Counted from the first letter of the stretch, positions 19,633 to 28,954 are shown. The stretch is DNA of 64,000 nucleotides from Paenibacillus agilis (GCF_007786455.1 NZ_VNJK01000001.1:652673-716672), one strand, 5' to 3'. Notes: a model not told the origin generated them from the letters alone. Program-made: numbers and translations.

Positions 19633-20277
19633 TTAGCTTGTGAATTTTCTGGTGGGGGCTATCTTCACTCCTTGCAGCAGCGTCCTCCAGTGGGCATCGT
19701 TATCATTCCATATATCGTTATCTTTTGGGATTGCAAAGGCTGTTCCGTATACTAGCGGCCATTGTAAGGCTGAGAGGGTGCCCACATATTCATGATTGAC
19801 AATGAGCAGGTGGAATTCATTTTTAACTTGGTTGCGAAGCTCTTGCTCTAGTAGAAGAGCATCATTCATTGTCGTATCGGTACGTATGAAAAGTAATCGG
19901 TCACTGCGTTCCATATATTGATATAATCGCTGGATTCGGCGAGTTACTTTGTCAATAACTTCGGGATAACTATTCCAAATTTGCTCATTGTTGTTGGTGA
20001 CAGGGAAATCATGTACGACGATTACTTGATAGTGATTATCTTGTATGAGAACAAAGTCATTTAATATACCAATGGATTGCAAATGAGGTTTATACAAAAA
20101 GTGATTGAAGCGACTGCGGATAAGTTCGGTGATGGCAGATGTATGCTTGGAGTCCATCCAATCAATGGGTCCTGTAAAGCGCCGCAAGCCATTTCTTTCT
20201 AGCTGAATGGCAGGAAGACAATTGGAACCAAGGCTAATTACTGCGTTATAGGATCCAGTAAATCGTTCTATATGCAT
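19633..20277 (-). CDS. DUF1796 family putative cysteine peptidase
   Basis: 214 residues. The N-terminal ISLGSNCLPAIQLERNG followed by FTGPIDWMDS is the hallmark of DUF1796 proteins, which are related to papain-like cysteine peptidases; the Cys in GSNC near residue 19 is the presumed nucleophile. A His in VVHDFPVTNN near residue 90 could be the partner. DUF1796 genes often lie among glycosyltransferase and FkbM methyltransferase genes, as here, so a role in polysaccharide or glycoprotein processing is likely, but no activity is established that I know of. GAAAGGAG precedes the ATG. Divergent from the FkbM gene. Confidence 0.8.
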   Translation of the reverse strand: MHIERFTGSYNAVISLGSNCLPAIQLERNGLRRFTGPIDWMDSKHTSAITELIRSRFNHFLYKPHLQSIGILNDFVLIQDNHYQVIVVHDFPVTNNNEQIWNSYPEVIDKVTRRIQRLYQYMERSDRLLFIRTDTTMNDALLLEQELRNQVKNEFHLLIVNHEYVGTLSALQWPLVYGTAFAIPKDNDIWNDNDAHWRTLLQGVKIAPTRKFTS

Positions 20278-20496
20278 AAGCAGACTCCTTTCTAGTTACT
20301 ATCATCTCTCTTATTCATTATGTATGCATGCTGATCTTAGTTGGTGTGGACAGGCGGGACAACAGCGGAGAATGATCCTGCCGGGGCCTTAATGGAGCCG
20401 CTGTGCATACAATAGAAATGCCAGAAAAATCATGAATCTATAAGTGAGCAGACAAAGAAGAGACTTTGTATTGAACAGATCGAAAGGAGCTGTGCT

Positions 20497-21273
20497 ATGC
20501 AGCATGTAAGGACAACATTGCTTCGTATACCTGATGAACAGAAAACCTACGTACTAACTTCAAATCAGGAAGACGCCATTTTACAGGGGGTTGAACAGGC
20601 TAACGGTTATTACGAACCCCATCTTATGAGATGGATACAGAAGTATATTGCAGCGGATGCGATTTGTATGGATGTAGGAGCAAATTTGGGAGCCATCTCG
20701 ATTGCGATGGCACATCAGGCGAAGCAGGGGAAAGTGTATGCCTTTGAGCCTTCTGCGCACAATTATCGGTATTTATCCTTTAACGTGCACCATAATCAAT
20801 TACACAATATCGTGCCGATACAGGCCGGAGCTTATGATGAAAACATAGAGCTTACTTTCTCCTACGTTGACTTCGGGGGAGGATGGTCACATATTACAAC
20901 CCCTCATTCTCGTCATGGTATTCAAGAAGTCGTACCTTGCGTAAGGCTCGACGATTGGATGAAGCAAGCTAATTTGCATCGTCTTGATTGTATTAAAATA
21001 GATGTCGAAGGCGCTGAGACGAGAGTGCTAAGAGGAGCAGAAAACTTGCTTCGCCAGCTTCGACCTCATGTATTGATTGAATTTAATCCCGATGCGCAGC
21101 GAAACATTTTTGGAGAAGATCCGGAGCAGCTGTACAATGCGCTTAAACAATTGTGTCCAAAATTGAGTGTCATAAACTTCGATGGCTCTATTGTTCCTAT
21201 TCATCAATATGCGGATTTGCAGCGTATGTTCGCAGATGGTCGCCAGCTGTGTGATTTGTGGGGAATCGTATAA
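20497..21273 (+). CDS. FkbM-family SAM-dependent methyltransferase
   Basis: 258 residues. The SAM-binding motif I is MDVGANLGAISIAMA near residue 60, followed by VYAFEPSAHNYRYLSFN (FkbM-type motif II) and CIKIDVEGAETRVLRGAENL. FkbM enzymes O-methylate hydroxyls, often on the sugars of surface glycans. It sits between DUF1796 and a glycosyltransferase operon, which supports glycan methylation. GAAAGGAG precedes the ATG. A strong bidirectional terminator separates it from the convergent transferase gene. Confidence 0.88.
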   Translation: MQHVRTTLLRIPDEQKTYVLTSNQEDAILQGVEQANGYYEPHLMRWIQKYIAADAICMDVGANLGAISIAMAHQAKQGKVYAFEPSAHNYRYLSFNVHHNQLHNIVPIQAGAYDENIELTFSYVDFGGGWSHITTPHSRHGIQEVVPCVRLDDWMKQANLHRLDCIKIDVEGAETRVLRGAENLLRQLRPHVLIEFNPDAQRNIFGEDPEQLYNALKQLCPKLSVINFDGSIVPIHQYADLQRMFADGRQLCDLWGIV

Positions 21274-21312
21274 TATTTAATCTTTATTACTCATCCAAAT
21301 ACGTAAAGGCAA

Positions 21313-21360
21313 GAGAAGAGGCTATCCCTTCGCATTGAGCTGTGAGGATAGCCTCTTCTC
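21313..21360. terminator. Bidirectional terminator
   Basis: GAGAAGAGGCTATCC (21313-21327) pairs perfectly with GGATAGCCTCTTCTC (21346-21360), a 15-bp stem between the convergent FkbM and glycosyltransferase genes. Confidence 0.85.
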
Positions 21361-21380
21361 TTGTTATATTTTCGACATGG

Positions 21381-22904
21381 CTAGGACTGGATGATTTGTT
21401 CTAAACGCTGTCGCATTCTGTTACCAGCTGCAGACAGGCTGTGATGTTGCTGCATATCTGTTTGGGCCTTGGTACCGATCACTCGAGCTGTTTGTGGGAG
21501 ATCATGAATCGTACGCATATAACGCGCAGCTTCAACGACGGAAGGTTCTGCCCACATTTGACCAGCCGTATACGGCCCGTAGTTGTTTGTAATGGCAGTC
21601 AATGAAAAGGGAACAAGGTAACTGTTGTCTGCTGTCATGTATTCTGTATTGCCAGACCAGTTCGTGGCGATGACCGGCTTGCCCAGCATCATTGCCTCTG
21701 CGCAGCATAGACCAAATCCCTCTGCTCGATGTAGGGATACATAGGCGTCGCTGCATGCGATAAGAGACAATGTTTCTTGTCTAGATAAAGGTTCTGTGAG
21801 CAATGTTATTTGAGGGTGGCCTTTTATAAGCTGTTCCAACTGTTGATAGCTCTCATTTCCGTTCTCTGGGCAAAGTCCTTTAATAACAAGATGTACTTTC
21901 TCGTCATATTGGAATGCACTGTTAAAGGCATGGATGACAGCAGCTGGATTTTTGCGTTCTGTAATGCTGTACGTATCGAACATGGTCAAGAAGACCGTGT
22001 GATCTTCTGGGATGCCGAAGCTGCTTCTGTTATATGGAGATAATGGCTCGGTTACAATGCCGTGCGGCATCGTATAAACAGGCACAGGAGAGCGCTCAGC
22101 TATGGCTGCACGTACGAACTCAGATGGAACCCATATTTCATTGACGTATTTGAAAGCAGCATCGAATTCAGGTGGTGCAACAGGCAGCTCCCAGTGCCAA
22201 TAGCCTATCGTATATTTTGAGGTAAAGGTATCTTGGGAGAAATAAGAGATAACTTGCTCAAGAATATCGGGATTGAAATAAACAAGATTGACTCCATACT
22301 TAGGTGCTTCGGCTAGTTTCCCTAACAGCGAATAATCTTGTTGCCTCGTCGTTTTTAGCAGTGGATAGTTATGGAGGGTAGTTGGAACTCCTGCTTCTGA
22401 GCATGCCATTGCACCTAGTCTCAATGCTTGACCGATACCCATCTCGGCATAGCAGAATCCAAATAGATTTACGCCTAATACTTGCTTAGCTGGTTGCGGG
22501 AGTTCTTGTTCAGGTAACGAAACAGGCTCGTGCAAGAAGGAGTCGTTCGGTAAAGGTAGTGGTGCTCCTTCCCCAATTGAAGGTGAAGGGAGTGGAGGAG
22601 CGTCCGCGTGCAGCGCATGGAGCTTGCTTTTCTTTTCTCTATCTAGCGCTTTGACTGCGCGCAGCTCATTGAATGCACTGCTCACATATCGTCTTACACG
22701 TGTGCGTTGCTTTGATCTTTTTGTATGTCGAGCTTTCTTAGCTTTTCGCTCTTGTTTTCGCCGAGCGGTCAGCTTTGATGATGAACGGGAGCGTGACTGA
22801 GTTGAGGTAAACTTGCCTTTTAATTTGCGTTTACGGCGTTGGGATGCTCCTGTAGATTTACGAGATTTAGTAGAACGAGTTGTATGTTGAGTGTCTGTTT
22901 TCAT
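21381..22904 (-). CDS. GT4 glycosyltransferase with a Lys/Arg/Ser-rich N-terminal tail
   Basis: 507 residues from the ATG at 22904, which has GGAGATTGC upstream; a longer frame to 22991 overlaps the preceding gene and lacks a ribosome site. Residues 1-75 are extremely rich in Lys, Arg, Ser and Thr, followed by a Pro-rich linker to about 135. The catalytic GT-B part follows, with IGYWHWELP, VPSEFVRAAIAE and the E-x7-E motif EGFGLCCAE, so it is probably a retaining transferase. Last gene of the manC operon, 29 bp after the preceding stop. The basic tail is unlike ordinary transferases and might fix the enzyme to an anionic surface or DNA. Confidence 0.85.
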   Translation of the reverse strand: MKTDTQHTTRSTKSRKSTGASQRRKRKLKGKFTSTQSRSRSSSKLTARRKQERKAKKARHTKRSKQRTRVRRYVSSAFNELRAVKALDREKKSKLHALHADAPPLPSPSIGEGAPLPLPNDSFLHEPVSLPEQELPQPAKQVLGVNLFGFCYAEMGIGQALRLGAMACSEAGVPTTLHNYPLLKTTRQQDYSLLGKLAEAPKYGVNLVYFNPDILEQVISYFSQDTFTSKYTIGYWHWELPVAPPEFDAAFKYVNEIWVPSEFVRAAIAERSPVPVYTMPHGIVTEPLSPYNRSSFGIPEDHTVFLTMFDTYSITERKNPAAVIHAFNSAFQYDEKVHLVIKGLCPENGNESYQQLEQLIKGHPQITLLTEPLSRQETLSLIACSDAYVSLHRAEGFGLCCAEAMMLGKPVIATNWSGNTEYMTADNSYLVPFSLTAITNNYGPYTAGQMWAEPSVVEAARYMRTIHDLPQTARVIGTKAQTDMQQHHSLSAAGNRMRQRLEQIIQS

Positions 22905-22933
22905 AGGGTAGCAATCTCCTTTCCGTTGGAGTA

Positions 22934-25309
22934 TTAGCTTAACTGTTCCAGGCGTGATTTTATTCGAGCAGCAGCGTGATGCCATGTCCACCGCTCAGCA
23001 ATTTGCTTCGCCGCTTTTGCGCCAATTTCTTTAGCCGCTGCGCGGTTGTTGTATACATAGCGCATCACATAGACGAGATGATCATAGTCTGGATCAGCCC
23101 AATTCAAACCTTCATAGTAAATACAACGCGCCTCTGCAGGAATAAGACGACGAACAGGAACGGGGAAGGCATTATTTTCGTTCATGAAGCTGGTTGGTGC
23201 ACTCCAATCCGTCGTGATAACAGGCAAGCCGCAAGCCATCGCTTCCATAATTGGCATTCCCCAACCTTCACCTCGTGTTGGAAGCACGAAGCAATCGGCT
23301 GAACGATATAGACTTCCCATTTGATGCGAAGGAATGCGTTGATTGAGAATAAAGGTTATTTTTTCAGCTGACGCACCTAAATTAAGTTTGCGAATTTCGC
23401 TTGCGATATTGATGCTAGGGTCGTTGTTCGTTATTTTACATACGAGATGAACATCATCATGAGCCTGGAATGCATCACGGAAAGCTCGGAATAGAAGTTC
23501 TGGTGCCTTGCGTTCTCCCCATTCGAATACGCTTAGGAATGTATAAGCCGGTGAGAAGCGATTGAAGTTAACGTGAGGATGAAAATATTGTGTATCTACG
23601 CCTAATGGCATGACGTGAATAGGAACGTGTACACCACTTTCTCGGAAGGCGTACATGTTAAACGAAGAAGGTACCCAGACTTCGTTCATTTCGTTGCTTT
23701 GGCGTATCCATTCATCTGGCAAGCCGTCTACTTCTAGCATCGTAAATCCAATCTTATATCGATTCGGATTACGCAAGAAGGCATCTCCCTGTCCGTATAC
23801 GATGCCTGGATTCGACAAGCTTTCCTGTCGCTGCTGATAGATTTGAATTCGCATATCTGTCGCTTCAGCTGGTTCCTCCAATTCTATCGGTGAGCCAGGG
23901 CCGTATACGTATCGATACGAAACCATTACATTTTGCTGTTCTAAGGCGTTCATAAAGTTGCGGGATGACTCTGCATATCCGAACAGAGGCAGATTGACAA
24001 CGGAACGCCATGTAACTCCTGTTTTGTATTTGGCAAATAGCTTCTCTTGCCATTTCGAGCGGAACACGCTCTGGGATTTTTCGTACATTTCCCAGAAGTC
24101 GACTCCGTTAACACGGGTGGAAGTATTGTGATGGTGAAGCATCGTTAATCTGCCATCATAGACAACACGATACCCCGCATACCAAGACTTATAGCTATAG
24201 TCCGTGTCATCGAAGTAGGAGAAATAATCACTGTCGAGAGGGCCAATCTTATTCAATAACTCACGCTTAATATAGGCGCAGGCGAATACGATACCTTGCA
24301 CATCGCGAATATCAACGTATTGCCTTACATCTGTTTCCAATCCACCAATCTGTTGACCCATTAAATTGTCTGGCATAATGTAGGTGCCTGCATGATGGAG
24401 TGAACCATCGCTGCCCCGCAAGCGGCAGCCAACAATGCCAATGTCAGCGGCGCTTAGAGCGGTTTCCTGCAGCAGCTTCAGCCAATCAGAGCGGCTGTTT
24501 CTAATGTCATTATTCAATAGGACGATATCGCTGTTTGGATCGGCTTGCTTGATAGCAATGTTGTTACCTGCAACAAATCCAGAATTGTGATCTAAAAATA
24601 TAGGTTTAATCCATGATTGTGTCTTTAAGTAGTCAGATGTTCCATCTGTACTGCCGTTATCGAGGACAATAACATCTATCATTGCATTGTTCTCGCAACT
24701 GCTGCGAATGGCATCCAGGCACGAACGAGTGTAGTCTAGAGCATTCCATGCCAAGATGATGACGGTAATGCGACGGACAAGATGCTTGGATGAAATGGGG
24801 AAGAGATCAGTCATTGCATCATCTGAATTGGATTGAAGATGAAACGTAGTATATCGAACGTCAGCCTGTGGCAGTTGCAAGGATGCAGTGGCAGCACGTT
24901 CCGTATTAGTTGTTTGGAGTACAGGTTGAGTATCCGTTGAAGGAGCAGATAGGGGGACGGTTGCAGTGGCAGTTCTAGGCTCGGGTTCAGGTGTATTTAC
25001 AGTTGGTGAAATGATTGTGATCGTTGCTGTTGCAATTGGTGAGCTATTTTCAGTTTCAGGTTGAAGAAGGGCTTCGGTCGCTGGGGGAGTTATCGTTTGT
25101 GCTGATGATTGTTTTCTTGCATTTCTAGATTTACGCAGCCGTCGATTTCGAAGTTTTTTTCTATTGGTGCGAAAGCCAGTGGAGGTTGACTTTTTGTGGC
25201 GATTTTTACGATTGGAATTCTTTCGTAAGTTTTTTTTCTGTAAAGATTTTTTTCGTTTGGAGGACTTCCTTTTGAAACGTGACTTTGCTCGTTTGCGTAC
25301 CGTACTCAA
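22934..25309 (-). CDS. Two-domain glycosyltransferase (GT2 plus GT4) with a highly basic N-terminal tail
   Basis: 791 residues. Residues 1-70 are nearly all Lys, Arg, Ser and Asn; 70-165 are a Thr/Pro/Ala-rich linker. A GT2 (GT-A) domain starts near 178 with VIILAWNALDYTRSC, LDNGSTDG and VLLNNDI. From about 480 a GT4 (GT-B) module follows with NEVWVPSSFNMYAF, FLSVFEWGERKAPELL and the E-x7-E motif EGWGMPIME. Each protein may thus add two sugars. The start is a TTG at 25309 preceded by AAAAGGAGG, overlapping nothing but placed 17 bp after the gmd-like stop. Third gene of the manC operon. Confidence 0.88.
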   Translation of the reverse strand: MSTVRKRAKSRFKRKSSKRKKSLQKKNLRKNSNRKNRHKKSTSTGFRTNRKKLRNRRLRKSRNARKQSSAQTITPPATEALLQPETENSSPIATATITIISPTVNTPEPEPRTATATVPLSAPSTDTQPVLQTTNTERAATASLQLPQADVRYTTFHLQSNSDDAMTDLFPISSKHLVRRITVIILAWNALDYTRSCLDAIRSSCENNAMIDVIVLDNGSTDGTSDYLKTQSWIKPIFLDHNSGFVAGNNIAIKQADPNSDIVLLNNDIRNSRSDWLKLLQETALSAADIGIVGCRLRGSDGSLHHAGTYIMPDNLMGQQIGGLETDVRQYVDIRDVQGIVFACAYIKRELLNKIGPLDSDYFSYFDDTDYSYKSWYAGYRVVYDGRLTMLHHHNTSTRVNGVDFWEMYEKSQSVFRSKWQEKLFAKYKTGVTWRSVVNLPLFGYAESSRNFMNALEQQNVMVSYRYVYGPGSPIELEEPAEATDMRIQIYQQRQESLSNPGIVYGQGDAFLRNPNRYKIGFTMLEVDGLPDEWIRQSNEMNEVWVPSSFNMYAFRESGVHVPIHVMPLGVDTQYFHPHVNFNRFSPAYTFLSVFEWGERKAPELLFRAFRDAFQAHDDVHLVCKITNNDPSINIASEIRKLNLGASAEKITFILNQRIPSHQMGSLYRSADCFVLPTRGEGWGMPIMEAMACGLPVITTDWSAPTSFMNENNAFPVPVRRLIPAEARCIYYEGLNWADPDYDHLVYVMRYVYNNRAAAKEIGAKAAKQIAERWTWHHAAARIKSRLEQLS

Positions 25310-25326
25310 CGCGATTCGGCCTCCTT

Positions 25327-26277
25327 TTAGACGCGTTCACGCCAATATTGGAGAAGATCATGGAGTGTTTGCTCTAGTGGTATTTGCGGCTTCCATCCGG
25401 TTTGTTTCTCAAAACGAGAGGTATCGCCAAGCAGAATCTCGACATCAGAAGGCCGCATGCGGGCAGGGTCTGGAACAATATCGATTGATACATGGCTCAT
25501 ATCAAGCAGCATGTGAAGCATTTGTTCAATGGTAATACAGGAGCCTGAAGCAATGTTGTAGCATTCACCGGCTTCTCCTTTTTCTAAGGCTAGCCAATAT
25601 GCTTTTACGACATCGCGGACATCTGTGAAGTCTCGCTGGGCCTGCAAGTTCCCCACATGCACGGTAGGTGGACGCACCCCCTTCTCAATCTCGGCAATCT
25701 GCTTTGCGAAGTTGGATGTAACAAATTGTTCCCCGCGTCTTGGGCCTGTATGGTTAAACGTTCGTGTGCGAACCGTGTGAATGTCATAGCTTTTGAAATA
25801 TTGGTAGGCTAGATAATCTTGAGCTGCTTTACTTACAGCATAAGGACTGAGGGGACGGAGCGGGTTATCTTCGGTAATTGGTGTTTCATGCGCTTCTACA
25901 TGCCCGTATTCTTCGCTGGAGCAAGCGATTTGGATTCGCGTGGGCAATTGGTATCGACGAACGGTTTCGAAAATATTTAACTGTCCTGCGACATTGTTAT
26001 AAATCGTATCAGCCGGGGAATTCCATGACGTTGGTACAAAGCTTTGCGCGGCAAGGTGAAAAATATAATCTGGTTTTTCTTGGGTCAGCAGCGTTTCTAC
26101 GGAAAATGGGTCACGCAACTCGCATTCAAGCAAGCGGACTTTATCTTCGATGTGTGTAATATGATTCATGCGACTGCGGTTCCGAACGGTTCCGATGACC
26201 TCAACTTGAAGACTAAGTAAATATTCAGCCAAATGGCTGCCTGCGAAGCCTGTAATTCCCGTAATTAATGCTTTCAT
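25327..26277 (-). CDS. gmd: GDP-mannose 4,6-dehydratase or GDP-4-keto-6-deoxymannose reductase
   Basis: 316 residues, short-chain dehydrogenase/reductase fold with the NAD(P) loop GITGFAGSHLAEYLL and the catalytic SPYAVSKAAQDYL (Tyr-x3-Lys). It acts on GDP-mannose from the ManC neighbour, giving GDP-4-keto-6-deoxymannose or its reduced product. CSSEEYG carries Ser where most dehydratases have Thr, as in Rmd-type reductases, while FNHTGPRRGEQFVTSNFA and VGNLQAQRDFTDVRDV mix features of both, so dehydratase versus reductase is open. The ATG at 26277 overlaps the manC stop (ATGA), with AGAGGTG upstream; a frame extending to 26316 is not preferred. Confidence 0.82.
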   Translation of the reverse strand: MKALITGITGFAGSHLAEYLLSLQVEVIGTVRNRSRMNHITHIEDKVRLLECELRDPFSVETLLTQEKPDYIFHLAAQSFVPTSWNSPADTIYNNVAGQLNIFETVRRYQLPTRIQIACSSEEYGHVEAHETPITEDNPLRPLSPYAVSKAAQDYLAYQYFKSYDIHTVRTRTFNHTGPRRGEQFVTSNFAKQIAEIEKGVRPPTVHVGNLQAQRDFTDVRDVVKAYWLALEKGEAGECYNIASGSCITIEQMLHMLLDMSHVSIDIVPDPARMRPSDVEILLGDTSRFEKQTGWKPQIPLEQTLHDLLQYWRERV

Positions 26278-27323
26278 GGAGAAGATTTCACCTCTTTTAT
26301 AAAATGTTGTTTCCAAACGGCCTTATCTTTCATGACTTCCTTGATACGCTGTTCTTCGGATTGATGGCAGACGAGAAGTCCATCCTCTGTAGAAATAATA
26401 ATAAGGTTGCTAGCCCCGATGACGACAGCTTCTTTATCCGAAAAAATAATATTGTTGTGTGCATCAAGAGAGCGAATATTGCCTTGTGCGACATTTCCAG
26501 CTTCATCTTCATCATAATAGCGTTTTACGGCATTCCAGGTTCCTACATCATCCCATTCCATATCAACTGGCAATACATATAATTGGGATGCATGCTCCAT
26601 AATTGCATAGTCCACAGACAGCTTAGGGAGTAAGGGGTATATTTCATTGGTTGAAGGATAGGCTTCAGCTAGCGGTTTCCAGATAGATGGACAATGTTTC
26701 TCCATTAAATGTGCTATCGTCGAAGGCCGCCATACAAAAATACCGCTGTTCCAGTACGTGCGAGGGGTATGAATAAGCTGTTGTGCGGTGGATAGGTTTG
26801 GCTTCTCGATAAAGGAAGATACGGGGAGCAAGCCGTTATTAGAAAGTTCTTCATTTGCTCTAATGTATCCAAAACCTGTCTCTGGTCTTGTAGGGACCAG
26901 ACCGAGCATAACAACGTAGTGATGATGGGCTGCTTCCTTTGTTGCGATATAAAGAGCATCGCGCAATTTATTGACATGGGGCACATGCTGATCAGAAGGG
27001 ACGATCGCTAGCGGTTCATCTTGATTGCGATGAAGAAAAGATAGTGCCGTTAACGCGATACAAGGGGCGGTATCCCTTGCACATGGCTCAATGATAAGTT
27101 GACCCGGCTCGCATTCAGGCAGCTGTTCCATAACAAGCTCGCTATAGGCGTGGGTAGTGGCTACGTAAATACGTGATGCAGGGAGCCACTGTCGATACCT
27201 GGCGTAAGTTTCTTGCAGCAGCGTTCGGGAGGATAAAAGAGGAAGGAACTGCTTTGGTTTATGTTCGGTGCTTTTAGGCCAGAATCTTATGCCTTTTCCA
27301 CCTGCCATGATAACGATATTCAA
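26274..27323 (-). CDS. manC: Mannose-1-phosphate guanylyltransferase
   Basis: 349 residues making GDP-mannose from GTP and mannose-1-phosphate in the cytoplasm. Motifs: [16 protein letters not shown] (pyrophosphorylase loop), EHKPKQFLPLLS, IIEPCARDTAPCIALTA, VPSDQHV, and FIEKPNLSTAQQLI. It lacks the C-terminal isomerase half of bifunctional AlgA/ManC, so mannose-1-phosphate comes from elsewhere. The start is TTG at 27323 with GGAGGTGAT nearby. It opens the four-gene glycan operon. Confidence 0.9.
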   Translation of the reverse strand: MNIVIMAGGKGIRFWPKSTEHKPKQFLPLLSSRTLLQETYARYRQWLPASRIYVATTHAYSELVMEQLPECEPGQLIIEPCARDTAPCIALTALSFLHRNQDEPLAIVPSDQHVPHVNKLRDALYIATKEAAHHHYVVMLGLVPTRPETGFGYIRANEELSNNGLLPVSSFIEKPNLSTAQQLIHTPRTYWNSGIFVWRPSTIAHLMEKHCPSIWKPLAEAYPSTNEIYPLLPKLSVDYAIMEHASQLYVLPVDMEWDDVGTWNAVKRYYDEDEAGNVAQGNIRSLDAHNNIIFSDKEAVVIGASNLIIISTEDGLLVCHQSEEQRIKEVMKDKAVWKQHFIKEVKSSP

Positions 27324-27393
27324 TGGTTATCACCTCCGTCGTGATGCACAATGTTGTTTCTTCTAAACGATAACCTAGTCTTGTCATGTACCC

Positions 27394-27422
27394 TATATTA
27401 TGATTACTAGGCAAATAATTGT
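27394..27422 (-). promoter_or_regulatory. Sigma-K-like promoter candidate upstream of manC
   Basis: On the minus strand ACA (27422-27420), a 17-base gap and CATAATATA (27402-27394) fit the mother-cell sigma-K pattern ACm-N16/17-CATAnnnTA. The predicted start point lies about 60 bases before the manC TTG. Short degenerate motifs are weak evidence on their own. Confidence 0.4.
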
Positions 27423-27462
27423 AACGGCGTTCGTACCGTATGACGAGCAAATGAAAATAAAT

Positions 27463-27491
27463 AAAGACAGCCCACTTTTGGGGCTGTCTTT
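27463..27491 (-). terminator. Intrinsic terminator after the NCS2 permease
   Basis: AAAGACAGCCC (27463-27473) pairs perfectly with GGGCTGTCTTT (27481-27491); on the minus strand it ends in a T-rich stretch. Confidence 0.8.
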
Positions 27492-27510
27492 AGGAATGCT
27501 CAACTTGAAA

Positions 27511-28848
27511 TTACAAGGCTTGAAGCACAAAGTGTGCAACAAACAGCAATGCAATGACATAGAACAATGGCTTCACTTCGCGTGCTTTGCCAGCTGCAAC
27601 TTGGAAGAGTGCATAGCTGATAAAGCCGATTGCGATACCATCCACAATGCTGTGCAGCAATGGAATGAACGCAATAATGAAGAATGCCGGAAGTCCTACA
27701 GAGAATGGCTCGAACTTAATGTGCTTAACACTTGGCATCATCAGTCCGCCGATAAAGATCAAGATCGGCGCTACTGCTGGATCTGGTACAAGTGTAAGAA
27801 CTGGCAGCGCAACCAAAGTAAGTAGGAATAGCACACCTGTAACGATTGAAGGTATACCAGTGCGGCCTCCAGCAGAGATTCCTGCTGCCGTTTCGACCGT
27901 AGAAACGGTTGGGCTCGTGCCTAGCAATCCACAAGTCAAAACAGAGATTGCATTTGCCTGCATCGCGCGATTGAAGCGTTCTGGCTTGTTGATCATGTTC
28001 AGATGTGCATTAATAAGTCCCACATTTTCGAACACGATAACGAGCGTTAAGGAGAACACACCAACCGCAAGTGCGGTTAGAGGCAAGTCTTGGAACGTGA
28101 ACTGGCCGAATACATCAGCATAGCTTGCCCAAGAGAAGCCTTCTGTTGCCGCGGTAGTATCCGTAGAAACGGCACCGAGCAAATAAGCGAGCAATGTACC
28201 GCTGATCATAGAAATCAATAAATGACCAGGGACGTTGCGAATGAACAAAATACACGTGATTGCTAACGTGATTAACGTAACCAGCGCTTCTGGTTCAGCG
28301 AAGCTGCGGAAGCTAATAATGGTAGCTTCGTTAGCGACGATGACTCCGCCTTTGTGAAGACCGATCAGAACGAGCATCAAGCCGATACCGACGGTAATCG
28401 CTTCTTGCAGCGAAGTAGGAATTGCGTTACGAATCTTGCCTGCTAGCGTTGTAAAGCTGATCGCAATGAAGCATAAGCCTGAAAGCACAACGATTGTTAG
28501 TGCTTGCTGCCAAGACATTCCCATACCTTGCACCAATGTATAGGTAAACATTGCGTTGATACCCATACCTGGTACTAAAATAATCGGAACCTTAGCCCAG
28601 AATCCCATCAAGAAGCAGCCGACTGCGGATGCTAGTACGGTTGCAATAATGCCTGCTTGTTGTGGAATACCTGCGTCTGCCAATATCGATGCGTTGACGA
28701 TAACGATATACACGATTGCGAAGAAGGATACAATACCGGCTAAGCTCTCGCGCTTCCAGTCATCAACACTTAGTGTATGTTTAACTTGGGCGGTCGTAGC
28801 TTGGCCCAGTTTGTCGTCTTGCTTCTTTTGTTGTTGGACCAATCTCAT
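27511..28848 (-). CDS. NCS2-family purine permease (PbuG/AzgA type)
   Basis: 445 residues with about 12-14 membrane segments. The N-terminal WKRESLAGIVSFFAIVYIVI, then VPGMGINAMFTY and LGTSPTVSTVETAAGISAGG are signatures of the AzgA-like branch (guanine, hypoxanthine, adenine uptake by proton symport). No purine riboswitch or PurR box was found in its leader, although a TGnTATAAT promoter element is visible. Monocistronic with its own terminator. Exact base preference is not readable. Confidence 0.9.
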   Translation of the reverse strand: MRLVQQQKKQDDKLGQATTAQVKHTLSVDDWKRESLAGIVSFFAIVYIVIVNASILADAGIPQQAGIIATVLASAVGCFLMGFWAKVPIILVPGMGINAMFTYTLVQGMGMSWQQALTIVVLSGLCFIAISFTTLAGKIRNAIPTSLQEAITVGIGLMLVLIGLHKGGVIVANEATIISFRSFAEPEALVTLITLAITCILFIRNVPGHLLISMISGTLLAYLLGAVSTDTTAATEGFSWASYADVFGQFTFQDLPLTALAVGVFSLTLVIVFENVGLINAHLNMINKPERFNRAMQANAISVLTCGLLGTSPTVSTVETAAGISAGGRTGIPSIVTGVLFLLTLVALPVLTLVPDPAVAPILIFIGGLMMPSVKHIKFEPFSVGLPAFFIIAFIPLLHSIVDGIAIGFISYALFQVAAGKAREVKPLFYVIALLFVAHFVLQAL

Positions 28849-28948
28849 ACCTGCTTTCCATCGTAGCCCCTCACCCTACCCTTTGCATATTATAAAATAT
28901 GAAAGATGACGTCGATTTATTATAAAAACCTAATCGATGCCATCGGTT

Positions 28949-28954
28949 ATTATA
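28949..28954 (-). promoter_or_regulatory. Extended -10 promoter element for the purine permease
   Basis: On the minus strand TGCTATAAT gives a perfect -10 hexamer with TGn extension, about 100 bp before the permease start. The -35 region (TTGATT at 19 bases) is poor, as expected for extended -10 promoters. Confidence 0.5.

Noticed and set aside
20406-20414. CATACAATA as sigma-K or sigma-E -10 for the FkbM gene
   Set aside because: Matches the -10 but no acceptable -35 lies at the correct distance.
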